From Actinophytocola sp044466355 (GTDB lineage: Bacteria; Actinomycetota; Actinomycetes; Mycobacteriales; Pseudonocardiaceae): a stretch of 64,000 nucleotides of DNA. The first letter of the stretch is position 1. Each line of letters starts with the position of its first letter. The notes under the pieces were generated by a model. That model worked only from the letters and a program-made list of their open reading frames with translations. It had not been told where the DNA came from and ran no database searches. This document shows positions 25,997-33,551 of this stretch, piece after piece. The position numbers were made by a program, and so were the translations under genes. The stretch is taken from NCBI RefSeq assembly GCF_044466355.1, contig NZ_JBITMQ010000004.1, positions 186,001 to 250,000 on the forward strand. Reading direction: 5' to 3'.

Positions 25997-26455
25997 TTGC
26001 CGATCAACAGCTCCCGGGGACTCCGCAACCTGTTCGGAGCCCGCCGGATCATCTCCGACCGCATCAAGCGGCTGGTCAACTACCGCATCGACGAGCACCT
26101 GCGCGAGCTCTACGCCACCGTCGACCGGCTCGCGAGAGACCACTCCGATGTCGTCGAGGACATGCGCAGACGCCTCGCCGACCTCGAACGCCGCTACAAC
26201 AAGATGGACAAGCTCCAGCACTGGACGGCCAACGAGCTGGAGCGCGTGATCCCGCAGGTCGCCGCGCAGGAGTCCCAGCTGGAGTCGCTGTGCGAGAAGA
26301 TCGCGGCGGTGCCGGTCGGTGACCAGCCGCAGATCGACGAGTCCCGCTCGCTGATCGACGAGATCCGCCGCGAGCACAGCCAGATCAAGGTGCGCCTCAC
26401 CGCGGTCGCGCAGTACGAGGACCGGCTCCGGAAGCTCGAAGATCGCGCGGAGTAA
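25997..26455 (+). CDS. Coiled-coil protein downstream of the GT29-like gene
   Basis: 152 residues from a TTG start at 25997 with GAGGGA 7 nt upstream. It is almost entirely charged helix with heptad-like spacing (LYATVDRLARDHSDVVED; LADLERRYNKMDKLQ; IKVRLTAVAQYEDRLRKL), so a coiled coil. No membrane segment or enzyme motif. It starts 10 nt after the GT29-like stop and is probably co-expressed. It could be a scaffold or a chain-length/partner subunit for a glycosyltransferase, but this is a guess from shape. Confidence 0.65.
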   Translation: MPINSSRGLRNLFGARRIISDRIKRLVNYRIDEHLRELYATVDRLARDHSDVVEDMRRRLADLERRYNKMDKLQHWTANELERVIPQVAAQESQLESLCEKIAAVPVGDQPQIDESRSLIDEIRREHSQIKVRLTAVAQYEDRLRKLEDRAE

Positions 26456-26519
26456 CCGTTAGGGCCACGCCATCACGTTCCGTTGCCATTATTCACAGTT
26501 TAACGTTCAAGTGGCAATT

Positions 26520-26546
26520 GTTGACTGGTTGTCTTCATCAGTCAAC
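26520..26546. promoter_or_regulatory. Inverted repeat upstream of the Cys-rich gene and pseI
   Basis: GTTGACTG (26520-26527) and CAGTCAAC (26539-26546) form perfect 8-bp arms around an 11-base loop, in an AT-richer intergenic stretch (26456-26609). TTGACT inside the left arm could serve as a -35 box. This may be an operator for the pseI-side transcript; no regulator is known. Confidence 0.45.
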
Positions 26547-26609
26547 TCTGTCGCTGGTTACTCCATTCGTGGACCCTGAACCGTGTATACAGGCGCGGAG
26601 GTCGGGGTC

Positions 26610-26831
26610 ATGGTGGATGTCCAGTGGTGGTTATCGGCTTACGACAACCGAGTGCACGCGTTCGGCAACGAGGAAGCCGGACGCGACTTCGGTGAGGCGC
26701 TCTGCGAGCACTGCGTGCCGAACAACAAGCTCTCCTGCACCGACGACGGCGAACGGTGCCTGGCGTGCTTGCTGATCTTCGGCGACCTGCTCGCGGACAC
26801 GTACGGAGACGCGGCCTGGCGGGCCTCCTGA
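26610..26831 (+). CDS. Small Cys-rich protein
   Basis: 73 residues from the ATG at 26610 with GGAGG about 8 nt upstream. It has five cysteines in a tight block (CEHCVPNNKLSCTDDGERC and a following CLAC) that could bind zinc, with the sequence DVQWWLSAYDNRVHAFG at the N-terminus. No family recognised. It begins a possible two-gene unit with pseI 23 nt downstream. Confidence 0.65.
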   Translation: MVDVQWWLSAYDNRVHAFGNEEAGRDFGEALCEHCVPNNKLSCTDDGERCLACLLIFGDLLADTYGDAAWRAS

Positions 26832-26853
26832 CCGGCACCAGTACCTTGGGGCC

Positions 26854-27903
26854 ATGCGTGAAGTCAGGATCGGCAAGCACACGGTCGGGCCGGACCACCG
26901 GCCGTTCGTCATCGCCGAGATGTCCGGGAACCACAACGGCGACCTGGACCGCGCGATGGCGATCGTCGACGAGGTGGCGCGTTCCGGCGCGCAGGCGCTG
27001 AAGCTCCAGACCTACCGCGCCGACACGATCACGATCGACGTCGACGGACCTGCCTTCCGCGTCTCCGACGACCACTCGCTGTGGGGTGGCGAGAACCTCT
27101 ACTCCCTGTACGAGAAGGCGCACACGCCGTGGGAGTGGCACGCCCCGATCTTCGAACGCGCGGCCTCGCTGGGGTTGACCGTCTTCTCGAGCCCGTTCGA
27201 CCCCACCGCCATCGACCTGCTCGAGTCCCTCGACGCCCCCGCCTACAAGATCGCGTCCGCCGAGATCGTCGACCTGCCGCTGATCGAGCTGGCCGCGAAG
27301 ACCGGCAAGCCGCTGATCATCTCCACGGGCACGGCGAACGTCGCCGAGATCCACGCCGCCGTCGAGACCGCCCGCCGCGCGGGCAACGACCAACTGATCG
27401 TGCTCGGCTGCACGGCGTCCTACCCGGCCGACCCGGCCGACAGCAACCTGCGGGGCATCCCGCTCATCCGCGACACCTTCGACGTCGTGCCCGGCCTGTC
27501 CGACCACACGATGGGCATCGGCGTGCCGGTGGCCGCGGTGGCCCTGGGCGCCTGCGCGATCGAGAAGCACGTGACCCTCAAACGCGCGGACGGTGGCGTC
27601 GACAGCGAGTTCTCCCTCGAACCCGTCGAGCTGGCGGCGCTGGTGACCGAGACGGAGCGGGCGTGGCAGGCGCTCGGCGTCACCCGCATCGGGCCGAAGG
27701 ACAGCGAGCGGGAGACCGCCCGCCTCCGGCGGTCGCTGTGGGTGGTCGCGGATGTCGCCGAGGGTGACGCGGTGACGTCCGCGAACGTCCGCTCGATCCG
27801 CCCGTCGGGCGGGCTGCCACCCGCGGCGTTGCCGACCGTGCTTGGCCGCCGCTTCCGCGCCTCGGCGGCCAAGGGCACCCCGCTCACGTGGGACCTGGTG
27901 TAG
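26854..27903 (+). CDS. pseI: Pseudaminic acid synthase (NeuB/PseI family)
   Basis: 349 residues. The N-terminal TIM barrel has VIAEMSGNHNGDLDRA, KLQTYRADTIT, LFSSPFD-type residues (VFSSPFDPTAIDLL), YKIASAEIVD and STGTANVAEI; the C-terminal 60 residues are the antifreeze-like SAF domain (RSLWVVADVAEGD, IRPSGGLPP). NeuB-family synthases condense phosphoenolpyruvate with a hexosamine sugar. With an inverting dehydratase (pseB) and PseC aminotransferase nearby, the product is most likely pseudaminate rather than sialic or legionaminic acid (inference). Confidence 0.85.
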   Translation: MREVRIGKHTVGPDHRPFVIAEMSGNHNGDLDRAMAIVDEVARSGAQALKLQTYRADTITIDVDGPAFRVSDDHSLWGGENLYSLYEKAHTPWEWHAPIFERAASLGLTVFSSPFDPTAIDLLESLDAPAYKIASAEIVDLPLIELAAKTGKPLIISTGTANVAEIHAAVETARRAGNDQLIVLGCTASYPADPADSNLRGIPLIRDTFDVVPGLSDHTMGIGVPVAAVALGACAIEKHVTLKRADGGVDSEFSLEPVELAALVTETERAWQALGVTRIGPKDSERETARLRRSLWVVADVAEGDAVTSANVRSIRPSGGLPPAALPTVLGRRFRASAAKGTPLTWDLV

Positions 27904-27904
27904 G

Positions 27905-28492
27905 TCACCAGCTGAAGGTGTCCACGCACCACCTGTCGTCGACCTCGCGGCCGCCGACGAGCCCGGTGATCGGGCCGCGTTCCTCCTCGTAGCCCTCGAA
28001 CTGGCCGTCGATGGTGCTATCGGTGACGAGTAGCGCGTCCGGGTCGATGAGCGAGAGCGGCACGGCCTTGCTGTCGTCGAGCAGCCGCTGGACGGACGTC
28101 TGGCCGCCGTCGATCTCGCCGCAGGACAGGTCGCGGATCTTGCCGAGGTCGCGTTCGTACACCGCGTCGAGGAAGGCGTTGAGGTAGCCGGCCGGATCGG
28201 CTGTGGGGTCCGCTGTGGGTTCGTCGCCGGGTTCGTCGCCGGGTTCGCTCCGCTCGGGCTCGCCCGCCTTGGGGGCCTGCTCCGTGCCGTCCTCCTCCGT
28301 GGCGGCGCCAGTATCGCCGCTGTCGCCGGAGTCTTCGCTGCTCGCCGAAGAGTCATTGTCGTCGCCGAGGAAGAAACCGGGGTTGACGAAACCGAGGATC
28401 CCGAGCCCGATCAGCGCGGCGATCACCACCACGAGCACGGGGGCGACGACGTTGCGCCTGCCGGAGGGGTACTGGTTGGGCGGATAGTTCAT
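27905..28492 (-). CDS. Membrane-anchored protein with acidic linker
   Basis: 195 residues. One N-terminal helix (VVAPVLVVVIAALIGLGILGF, counted by position 15-35) after a Pro/Gln-rich cytoplasmic stub, an extracellular acidic Asp/Ser/Glu/Pro linker, then a globular C-terminal domain (residues 100-195) with two cysteines (LSCGEIDGG, RWCVDTFSW) that may form a disulfide. The extracytoplasmic domain resembles small DUF4878-like ligand folds but this is uncertain. ATG at 28492. Four DnaA boxes lie directly upstream (28570-28653). Confidence 0.65.
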   Translation of the reverse strand: MNYPPNQYPSGRRNVVAPVLVVVIAALIGLGILGFVNPGFFLGDDNDSSASSEDSGDSGDTGAATEEDGTEQAPKAGEPERSEPGDEPGDEPTADPTADPAGYLNAFLDAVYERDLGKIRDLSCGEIDGGQTSVQRLLDDSKAVPLSLIDPDALLVTDSTIDGQFEGYEEERGPITGLVGGREVDDRWCVDTFSW

Positions 28493-28569
28493 GGCGTCTC
28501 CCGTTCTTGTGGTTCCCGGGTCGGACGCACGCGGTGATGTTACGGATTCATCAGATTTGTCACGGCAAG

Positions 28570-28653
28570 TTGTCCACAGGCGTCGGACGCGCAAGCGCTT
28601 GCCAACACACACGTTGTCCACAGGGTGTGTCGTTGTCCACAGAGTTATCCACA
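28570..28653 (+). promoter_or_regulatory. Cluster of four DnaA boxes
   Basis: TTGTCCACA, the Streptomyces-type DnaA-box consensus, occurs at 28570-28578, 28614-28622 and 28633-28641, followed by TTATCCACA at 28645-28653, all in the same orientation. A perfect 12-bp palindrome GCAAGCGCTTGC (28591-28602) sits between the first and second box. The last box overlaps the stop codon of the phosphotransferase gene. No dnaA or dnaN gene is here, so this is a DnaA-binding or titration site rather than a proven origin. Confidence 0.8.
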
Positions 28654-29328
28654 GGCGAGTTGGGCGAGGCGTTCACGGGCGTAGTGCGGCTCGACCAGCC
28701 ATCCGTTGGCCGCTTCCCACGCGTTGACCGCGGCGTGCGCGGCCGGCGGCAGCCCGATGCCCGGGATGTCCGCGAGGTCCAGCCACGGGTGGTCGACGCG
28801 GGCCTCGTCCCAGTCGAGGAACCCGATCCGGTCGCCGTCGACGCGGATGTTCGCGGCGCACGGGTCGCCGTGGACCACCGTCGACGGGCCGTCCAGCGCC
28901 CGCCACGCCGACCGGCACGCGTCGACGGCCTCGGCCGGCATGGCCGTCAGGTCGACGTCGCCGCCGCGGTCGGTGGTGAGCAGCTCGCGGGTGCCCGGGA
29001 AGTCGGGCCGGGGCGGCCAGCCCGCCGTCAGCTCGTGCAGCCGGCGCAGCTCGGCCACCACCGGAGCCCAGTCGGTCGGCTCGTTGCCGGGTAGCCAGCG
29101 CTGCACGACCACGCCGCCCACATGCGCGCGGCCGTCCGCGCGGACCACCTCGGGCACGACGAAGCCGTGAGCCGCGAGGTGGTCCAGCAGCGCCAGCTCC
29201 CACTCCAGCGACAGGATCGACCGCGCGGACCGGCGCGCCACCAGGTCGCCCTCGAGCCGGAACACCTCGTTGCGGTGCCCGCCGAGCCGCTCGAGAACCG
29301 CGGGCGAGCCCCACGGGGTGAGGTCCAC
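28645..29328 (-). CDS. Aminoglycoside phosphotransferase-like kinase
   Basis: 227 residues of the APH/choline kinase fold: Lys in the N-lobe is not obvious, but the catalytic loop VVHGDPCAANIRV and the metal-binding DFG equivalent (GFLDWDEARVDHP) are present. The GTG at 29328 is 5 nt after the pseC stop, so it is the third gene of a pseB-pseC-kinase operon. It may phosphorylate a small sugar or metabolite tied to this pathway, or be an antibiotic kinase; the context favours the former, without proof. Its 3' end carries the fourth DnaA box. Confidence 0.75.
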   Translation of the reverse strand: MDLTPWGSPAVLERLGGHRNEVFRLEGDLVARRSARSILSLEWELALLDHLAAHGFVVPEVVRADGRAHVGGVVVQRWLPGNEPTDWAPVVAELRRLHELTAGWPPRPDFPGTRELLTTDRGGDVDLTAMPAEAVDACRSAWRALDGPSTVVHGDPCAANIRVDGDRIGFLDWDEARVDHPWLDLADIPGIGLPPAAHAAVNAWEAANGWLVEPHYARERLAQLACG

Positions 29329-29333
29329 GCCGC

Positions 29334-30464
29334 TCAGCCGAACTTCCGCACCAGCTCGATCACCCGGTCCACGTCGTCGTCCGACAGGTCCGGGAACAGC
29401 GGCAGCGACAGTTCCTCCTCGTAGAACCGCTCCGCGTTCGGGCACAGGCCGCGCTGGTAGCCGAGGTCCGCGAACACCGGGTGCCAGTAGACCGGGACGT
29501 AGTTCACCTGCACGCCGACGCCGTGCGCGCGCAGGTGGTCGAACAGCGCGCGCCGCCGCCCGTCGAGCACCCGCAACGGGTACAGGTGCCACATCGGGTC
29601 CGCGCCCGGCAGCGTCACCGGCGTCCGCACACCGTCCACATCGGACAAGCCGGCGGTGTAGCGGGCGTGGATCTCCGTGCGCCGCTCCTTGAAGTGCGCC
29701 AGGCGCTTCAGCTGGCTGGAACCCAGGGCGCACAACACGTCCGGCAGCCGGTAGTTCAGGCCGAACTCGTGCACCTCCTGGTGCCAGCCGCCCTCGTCGG
29801 GGAACCGCATGCGGGCCTTGTCGCGCACCAGCCCGTGGTTGCGGAACTGCGCCGCCCGCCGCGCGAGGTCCGGGTTCGGCGTCGCGACCGCGCCACCCTC
29901 GGCCGTCGTCAGGTTCTTGGTGGGGAAGAAGGAGAACGTCGTCAGGTCCGCCAGTGAGCCGACCGGCCGCCGCTGCCACGCGCCGCCGATCGAGTGCGCC
30001 GCGTCCTCCAGGAGCAGCGCGCCGCTGTCGTGCGCGACCTTGCACAGGTCGTCCACCGGCGCCGGGTGTCCCGCGTAGTCGACGGCCGACACCACGCGGG
30101 TCCTCGACGTCATCGCGGCCGCGGCCGCCTCCGGCAGCAGGTTCCCGGTCTCCGGCGACACGTCCGCGAACACGACCTTCGCGCCCTGCTGGATCGCGGT
30201 CGCGGCGGTCGCCACGAACGTCATCGGCGCGCACACGACCTCGTCGCCGGGGCCGATGCCCGCCGCCGCGTACGCCACGTGCAGTGCCGCGGTCCCCGAG
30301 GTCACCGACACCGTCGGCACCCCGCCTGCCAGCGCGGACAGGTCCTCCTCGAACCGGCGCACGGCCGGGCCGGTGGTCAGCCAGTCACCACGCAGGACCT
30401 CCGCGACCGCCGCGATGTCCTCCTCGACGATCGACTGACGCCCGTAAGGCAGCAGGTCACCCAT
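29334..30464 (-). CDS. pseC: UDP-4-keto-6-deoxy-L-AltNAc aminotransferase PseC
   Basis: A 376-residue DegT/DnrJ/EryC1/StrS aminotransferase. Early residues LPYGRQSIVEEDIAAV, GDWLTTGPAVRRFE and SVTSGTAALH are characteristic of PseC. The PLP lysine is K183 (FFPTKNLTTAEGG), with PLP-binding D154 in LLLEDAAHS. PseC installs the 4-amino group in the second step of CMP-pseudaminate synthesis. It overlaps the pseB stop by 8 nt, so the two are translationally coupled. Confidence 0.88.
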   Translation of the reverse strand: MGDLLPYGRQSIVEEDIAAVAEVLRGDWLTTGPAVRRFEEDLSALAGGVPTVSVTSGTAALHVAYAAAGIGPGDEVVCAPMTFVATAATAIQQGAKVVFADVSPETGNLLPEAAAAAMTSRTRVVSAVDYAGHPAPVDDLCKVAHDSGALLLEDAAHSIGGAWQRRPVGSLADLTTFSFFPTKNLTTAEGGAVATPNPDLARRAAQFRNHGLVRDKARMRFPDEGGWHQEVHEFGLNYRLPDVLCALGSSQLKRLAHFKERRTEIHARYTAGLSDVDGVRTPVTLPGADPMWHLYPLRVLDGRRRALFDHLRAHGVGVQVNYVPVYWHPVFADLGYQRGLCPNAERFYEEELSLPLFPDLSDDDVDRVIELVRKFG

Positions 30465-31440
30465 ACTGCGCCACCAACGTCCGCAGGTCGTCGTCGGTGA
30501 GCCACAGGTCGTTGGTGTCCGACCGGTACGCGAAGCCCTCCGGCACCGGCTTGCCCTCGGCGGGCGGCTCGTAGCCCCAGCCGGCGATGTGCGGCATCAC
30601 GATGTACCGGTCGTCGAGCAGCAGCGTCCGGCGCGAGTCGTCCGGCGCGATCATCTCCTCGTGCAGCTTCTCACCGGGACGGATGCCGACCTCGGTCATC
30701 GGGCTGCTCGGCGCGATCACCCGCGCCAGGTCGACCAGCCGCATGCTCGGGATGCGCGGCACGTACAGCTCACCGCCGTGCATCTGGTCGAACGAGTTGA
30801 CCACGAACTCGACGGCCTGCGACAGCGTGATCCAGAAGCGGGTCATGCGCAGGTCCGTGATCGGCAACGGCTCACCGCGCTCGGCGAGCGACCTGAAGAA
30901 CGGGATGACCGAGCCGCGCGAGCCCATCACGTTGCCGTACCGCACCACGGAGAACCGGGTCGGGTGACCGGCCGCGTAGTGGTTGGCGGAGATGAACAGC
31001 CGGTCCGCGCACAGCTTCGTGGCGCCGTACAGGTTGATCGGGCTGGACGCCTTGTCGGTCGACAGCGCCACGACCTTCTTGATGCCGCAGTCGATGGCCG
31101 CCTCGATCACGTTCTGCGAGCCGGTGATGTTGGTCTGCACGAACTCGAACGGGTTGTACTCGGCCGTGTCGACCTGCTTGAGCGCGGCGGCGTGCACCAC
31201 GTAGTCCACGTCGTGCATGGCGCGCTCGATGCGGCGCCGGTCCCGCACGTCGCCGATGAACCAGCGCAGCCGGGGGTCGTCGCCGAACATCTGGCGTGCC
31301 TCGTACTGCTTCAGCTCGTCGCGGGAGAGGATCACCAGGCGGCGGGGGTCCAGGTGCTTCAGGGCGTAGTCGATGAACGCCTTGCCGAAGGACCCCGTCC
31401 CGCCCGTGAGCAGGATGCCCGCCCCTTCGAGCAGCGCCAT
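30457..31440 (-). CDS. pseB: UDP-GlcNAc 4,6-dehydratase (inverting) PseB
   Basis: 327 residues. NAD motif LTGGTGSFGKAF (11-22), Asp129-Lys130 (STDKASSP) and Tyr138xxxLys142 (YGATK) reproduce the Asp-Lys-Tyr catalytic set of FlaA1/PseB enzymes that dehydrate UDP-GlcNAc with C5 inversion. VRYGNVMGSRGSVIPFF and MTRFWITL are further family marks. This inverting chemistry separates the pseudaminate route from the legionaminate one. ATG at 31440; the pseF gene starts divergently only 41 nt away. Confidence 0.9.
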   Translation of the reverse strand: MALLEGAGILLTGGTGSFGKAFIDYALKHLDPRRLVILSRDELKQYEARQMFGDDPRLRWFIGDVRDRRRIERAMHDVDYVVHAAALKQVDTAEYNPFEFVQTNITGSQNVIEAAIDCGIKKVVALSTDKASSPINLYGATKLCADRLFISANHYAAGHPTRFSVVRYGNVMGSRGSVIPFFRSLAERGEPLPITDLRMTRFWITLSQAVEFVVNSFDQMHGGELYVPRIPSMRLVDLARVIAPSSPMTEVGIRPGEKLHEEMIAPDDSRRTLLLDDRYIVMPHIAGWGYEPPAEGKPVPEGFAYRSDTNDLWLTDDDLRTLVAQYG

Positions 31441-31481
31441 GGTCTTACCTCCGCGGTCCAGATCGTTGCCAGTGCGCCATC

Positions 31482-32210
31482 ATGGCACCCGTGCGAGTGA
31501 ACGCGGTCATCCAGGCACGGTTGTCCTCCACCCGGCTGCCCGGCAAGGTGCTGCGGCCGCTCGGAGGCAGGAGCGTCCTGGGCTGGGTGGTCCGCGCCGC
31601 GCGGGAGACGCACAACCTGGACGCCGTGATCCTCGCGACCTCCGACGACCCGTCGGACGACCCGGTCGCCGAGGAGGCCGCCCGCCTCGGCGCCGCGGTC
31701 GTGCGCGGCCCGCTGGACGACGTGCTGGCCAGGTACACCAAAGCCGTTCACGAGCACCCGTGCGACGCCGTGGTCCGGCTCACCGCCGACTGCCCGCTGC
31801 ACGATCCGGCCCTGATAGCGCAGGTCGTGGGCATGTGGCGGGCCGACCCGACCCTGGACCACGTGTCGAACGTGCTCGTCCGCCGCTACCCGCGCGGCCT
31901 CGACGCGGAGCTGGTGCGCGTGCCGGTGCTGATGGAGCAGGACCGGGTGGCCGCGGGCGCGCACCGCGAGCACGTCACGTCGAACATCTACACGCAGCCG
32001 ACGGTCTACCGGTGCGGTGGCGTCGTGCCCGGTGCGGACCACTCCGACCTGCGCGTGACGCTGGACACCGAGGAGGACGCGAAGCTCCTCGACGGGGTGG
32101 TCGCGGCGCTGGGCGACGGGGTGCCGGCCTGGGGCGACGTGGTGGCGCTGCTGCGGTCCCGGCCCGACCTGGTCGCGCTGAACGCGGACGTCGAGCAGAA
32201 GGCCCTATGA
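31482..32210 (+). CDS. pseF: CMP-pseudaminate cytidylyltransferase-like (PseF/SpsF family)
   Basis: 242 residues of the SpsF/NeuA-like nucleotidyltransferase group. The N-terminus NAVIQARLSSTRLPGKVL is the CTP-binding signature; RLTADCPLHDPALI and EHVTSNIYT carry further family residues. PseF activates pseudaminate to CMP-pseudaminate. Start ATG 31482; the shared 41-nt region with pseB implies overlapping divergent promoters. The next gene (PseG-PseH) overlaps by 4 nt. SpsF proteins have broader annotations, so the specific substrate is inferred from neighbours. Confidence 0.75.
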   Translation: MAPVRVNAVIQARLSSTRLPGKVLRPLGGRSVLGWVVRAARETHNLDAVILATSDDPSDDPVAEEAARLGAAVVRGPLDDVLARYTKAVHEHPCDAVVRLTADCPLHDPALIAQVVGMWRADPTLDHVSNVLVRRYPRGLDAELVRVPVLMEQDRVAAGAHREHVTSNIYTQPTVYRCGGVVPGADHSDLRVTLDTEEDAKLLDGVVAALGDGVPAWGDVVALLRSRPDLVALNADVEQKAL

Positions 32211-33520
32211 CGTCGTTGCTGCTGCGTGCCGACGCGGCACCGGCCACGGGCGTCGGGCACCTGTCCCGCTGCGTGGCACTCGCGACCGCGGCCCGAGCCC
32301 GTGGGTGGGACGTGGCGTTGTGCGGGACGTTCACGGCGGGGCAGTGGCTGATCGGCGACCTGCCGGTGGTGCCCGCGCTCACGCCGGCGGACGCGGTCGT
32401 CGTCGACCACTACGGCATCGGCGAGTTCACGTTCGACGGTCTCGTGGTGTCCATGGAGGACGCCGAGTTCGGCCGGCGGCGGGCCGACATCGTGGTGGAC
32501 GCGAACCTGTTCGAGGTGCCGCGGCCGGACGACGGGTCGCCGGTGGTGCTGCGCGGGCCCGCGTACGCGCCGCTGCGGGCGGAGATCCGCGCGGCACGGC
32601 GAGCGCGAGGTGGGGGCTCGGTGCCGCCGAAGGTCGTGGTGGTGATGGGTGGTGGCGCGGCCCCGTCGTCCGTCGCGGCGGCGTTGACCGCGTTGCGGGA
32701 CACAGGGGTGCCCGCCGAGGTGGTGGCGATCTCGGCCGCCCCGGTGCCCGGGTTCGACGTGACGCCCCCGACGCCGTCGTTGCCGTCGTTGTTCGCGTCG
32801 GCGGACCTGGTGGTGAGCGCGGCCGGCGTGACGTTGCTGGAGCTGTGCTGCATCGGGGTGCCGACGGCGCTGGTGCGGATCGCCGACAACCAGGCGCCGG
32901 GGTATGCGGCGGCCGTCGAACGGGGCCTGGCGGCCGGTCTGGGCACGGACCCGCGCGCGCACGTGCCCGCGCTGCGTGACCTGCTGACGGACGCGTCGCT
33001 GCGGCACGCGCTGGCGGACCGGGCGAGGACGACCGTCGACGGCGGGGGAGCGGACCGGATCCTGGACGCGACGGGTTTCGACCCGACGGTGCGCCCGGCC
33101 ACCGAGGCCGACGCGGAGCTGCTGCTGTCGTGGCGCAACGACCCGGAGACCCGCCGCTGGTCACGCACCACGGACCCGGTCCCCGCGGCGGAGCACAGGG
33201 CGTGGCTCGCCGGGACTCTGGCGTCACCCGACTGCCGGCTGTTCGTGGCCGACCACGGCGGTCGTCCGGTCGGCACGGTCCGCTTCGACCGGGACGGCGA
33301 CACGTGGGAGGTCAGCCTCACGGTGGCCCCGTCGGCCCGCGGCCGCGGCCTGGCGGCGCCGATGCTGCTGGCGGCGGAGCGGGCGCTGGGACCGGCGGTG
33401 ATCCGCGCGAACGTGCACCACTCGAACGCCGCGTCACTGGCCGTGTTCCGCCGGGCCGGGTACCGCCGCAGCGTCGGCGGCGAGTGGCGGTGGCTGGCGA
33501 AATCTCCCTCTCCGGAGTGA
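32207..33520 (+). CDS. pseG-pseH: PseG-PseH fusion: UDP-sugar hydrolase plus GNAT acetyltransferase
   Basis: 437 residues in two domains. Residues 1-285 match PseG (RADAAPATGVGHLSRCVALA with its catalytic His near 18; VVVMGGGAAPS; VSAAGVTLLELCCIGVPT), which removes UDP from UDP-2,4-diacetamido-altrose. Residues 290-437 are a GNAT domain (LLLSWRNDPETRRWS, GTVRFDRDG, SARGRGLAAPMLLAAERAL) like PseH, which N-acetylates the 4-amino sugar. The two are separate genes in Helicobacter and Campylobacter. ATG overlaps the pseF stop by 4 nt. The order here (hydrolase N-terminal) is the reverse of the reaction order. Confidence 0.82.
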   Translation: MTSLLLRADAAPATGVGHLSRCVALATAARARGWDVALCGTFTAGQWLIGDLPVVPALTPADAVVVDHYGIGEFTFDGLVVSMEDAEFGRRRADIVVDANLFEVPRPDDGSPVVLRGPAYAPLRAEIRAARRARGGGSVPPKVVVVMGGGAAPSSVAAALTALRDTGVPAEVVAISAAPVPGFDVTPPTPSLPSLFASADLVVSAAGVTLLELCCIGVPTALVRIADNQAPGYAAAVERGLAAGLGTDPRAHVPALRDLLTDASLRHALADRARTTVDGGGADRILDATGFDPTVRPATEADAELLLSWRNDPETRRWSRTTDPVPAAEHRAWLAGTLASPDCRLFVADHGGRPVGTVRFDRDGDTWEVSLTVAPSARGRGLAAPMLLAAERALGPAVIRANVHHSNAASLAVFRRAGYRRSVGGEWRWLAKSPSPE

Positions 33521-33551
33521 GCCGCCTCGGCCCCTGGCGTGATCCGCGGCG

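Noticed and set aside
26608..28356. 582-codon minus-strand frame across pseI
   Set aside because: Antisense to pseI, which carries conserved motifs; the frame is Arg/Pro-rich and unlike a real protein.
29329..30234. N-terminal extension of the kinase gene through pseC
   Set aside because: The frame stays open through pseC by chance; pseC is in another frame with a PLP-lysine motif, and the kinase has its own GTG 5 nt after the pseC stop.
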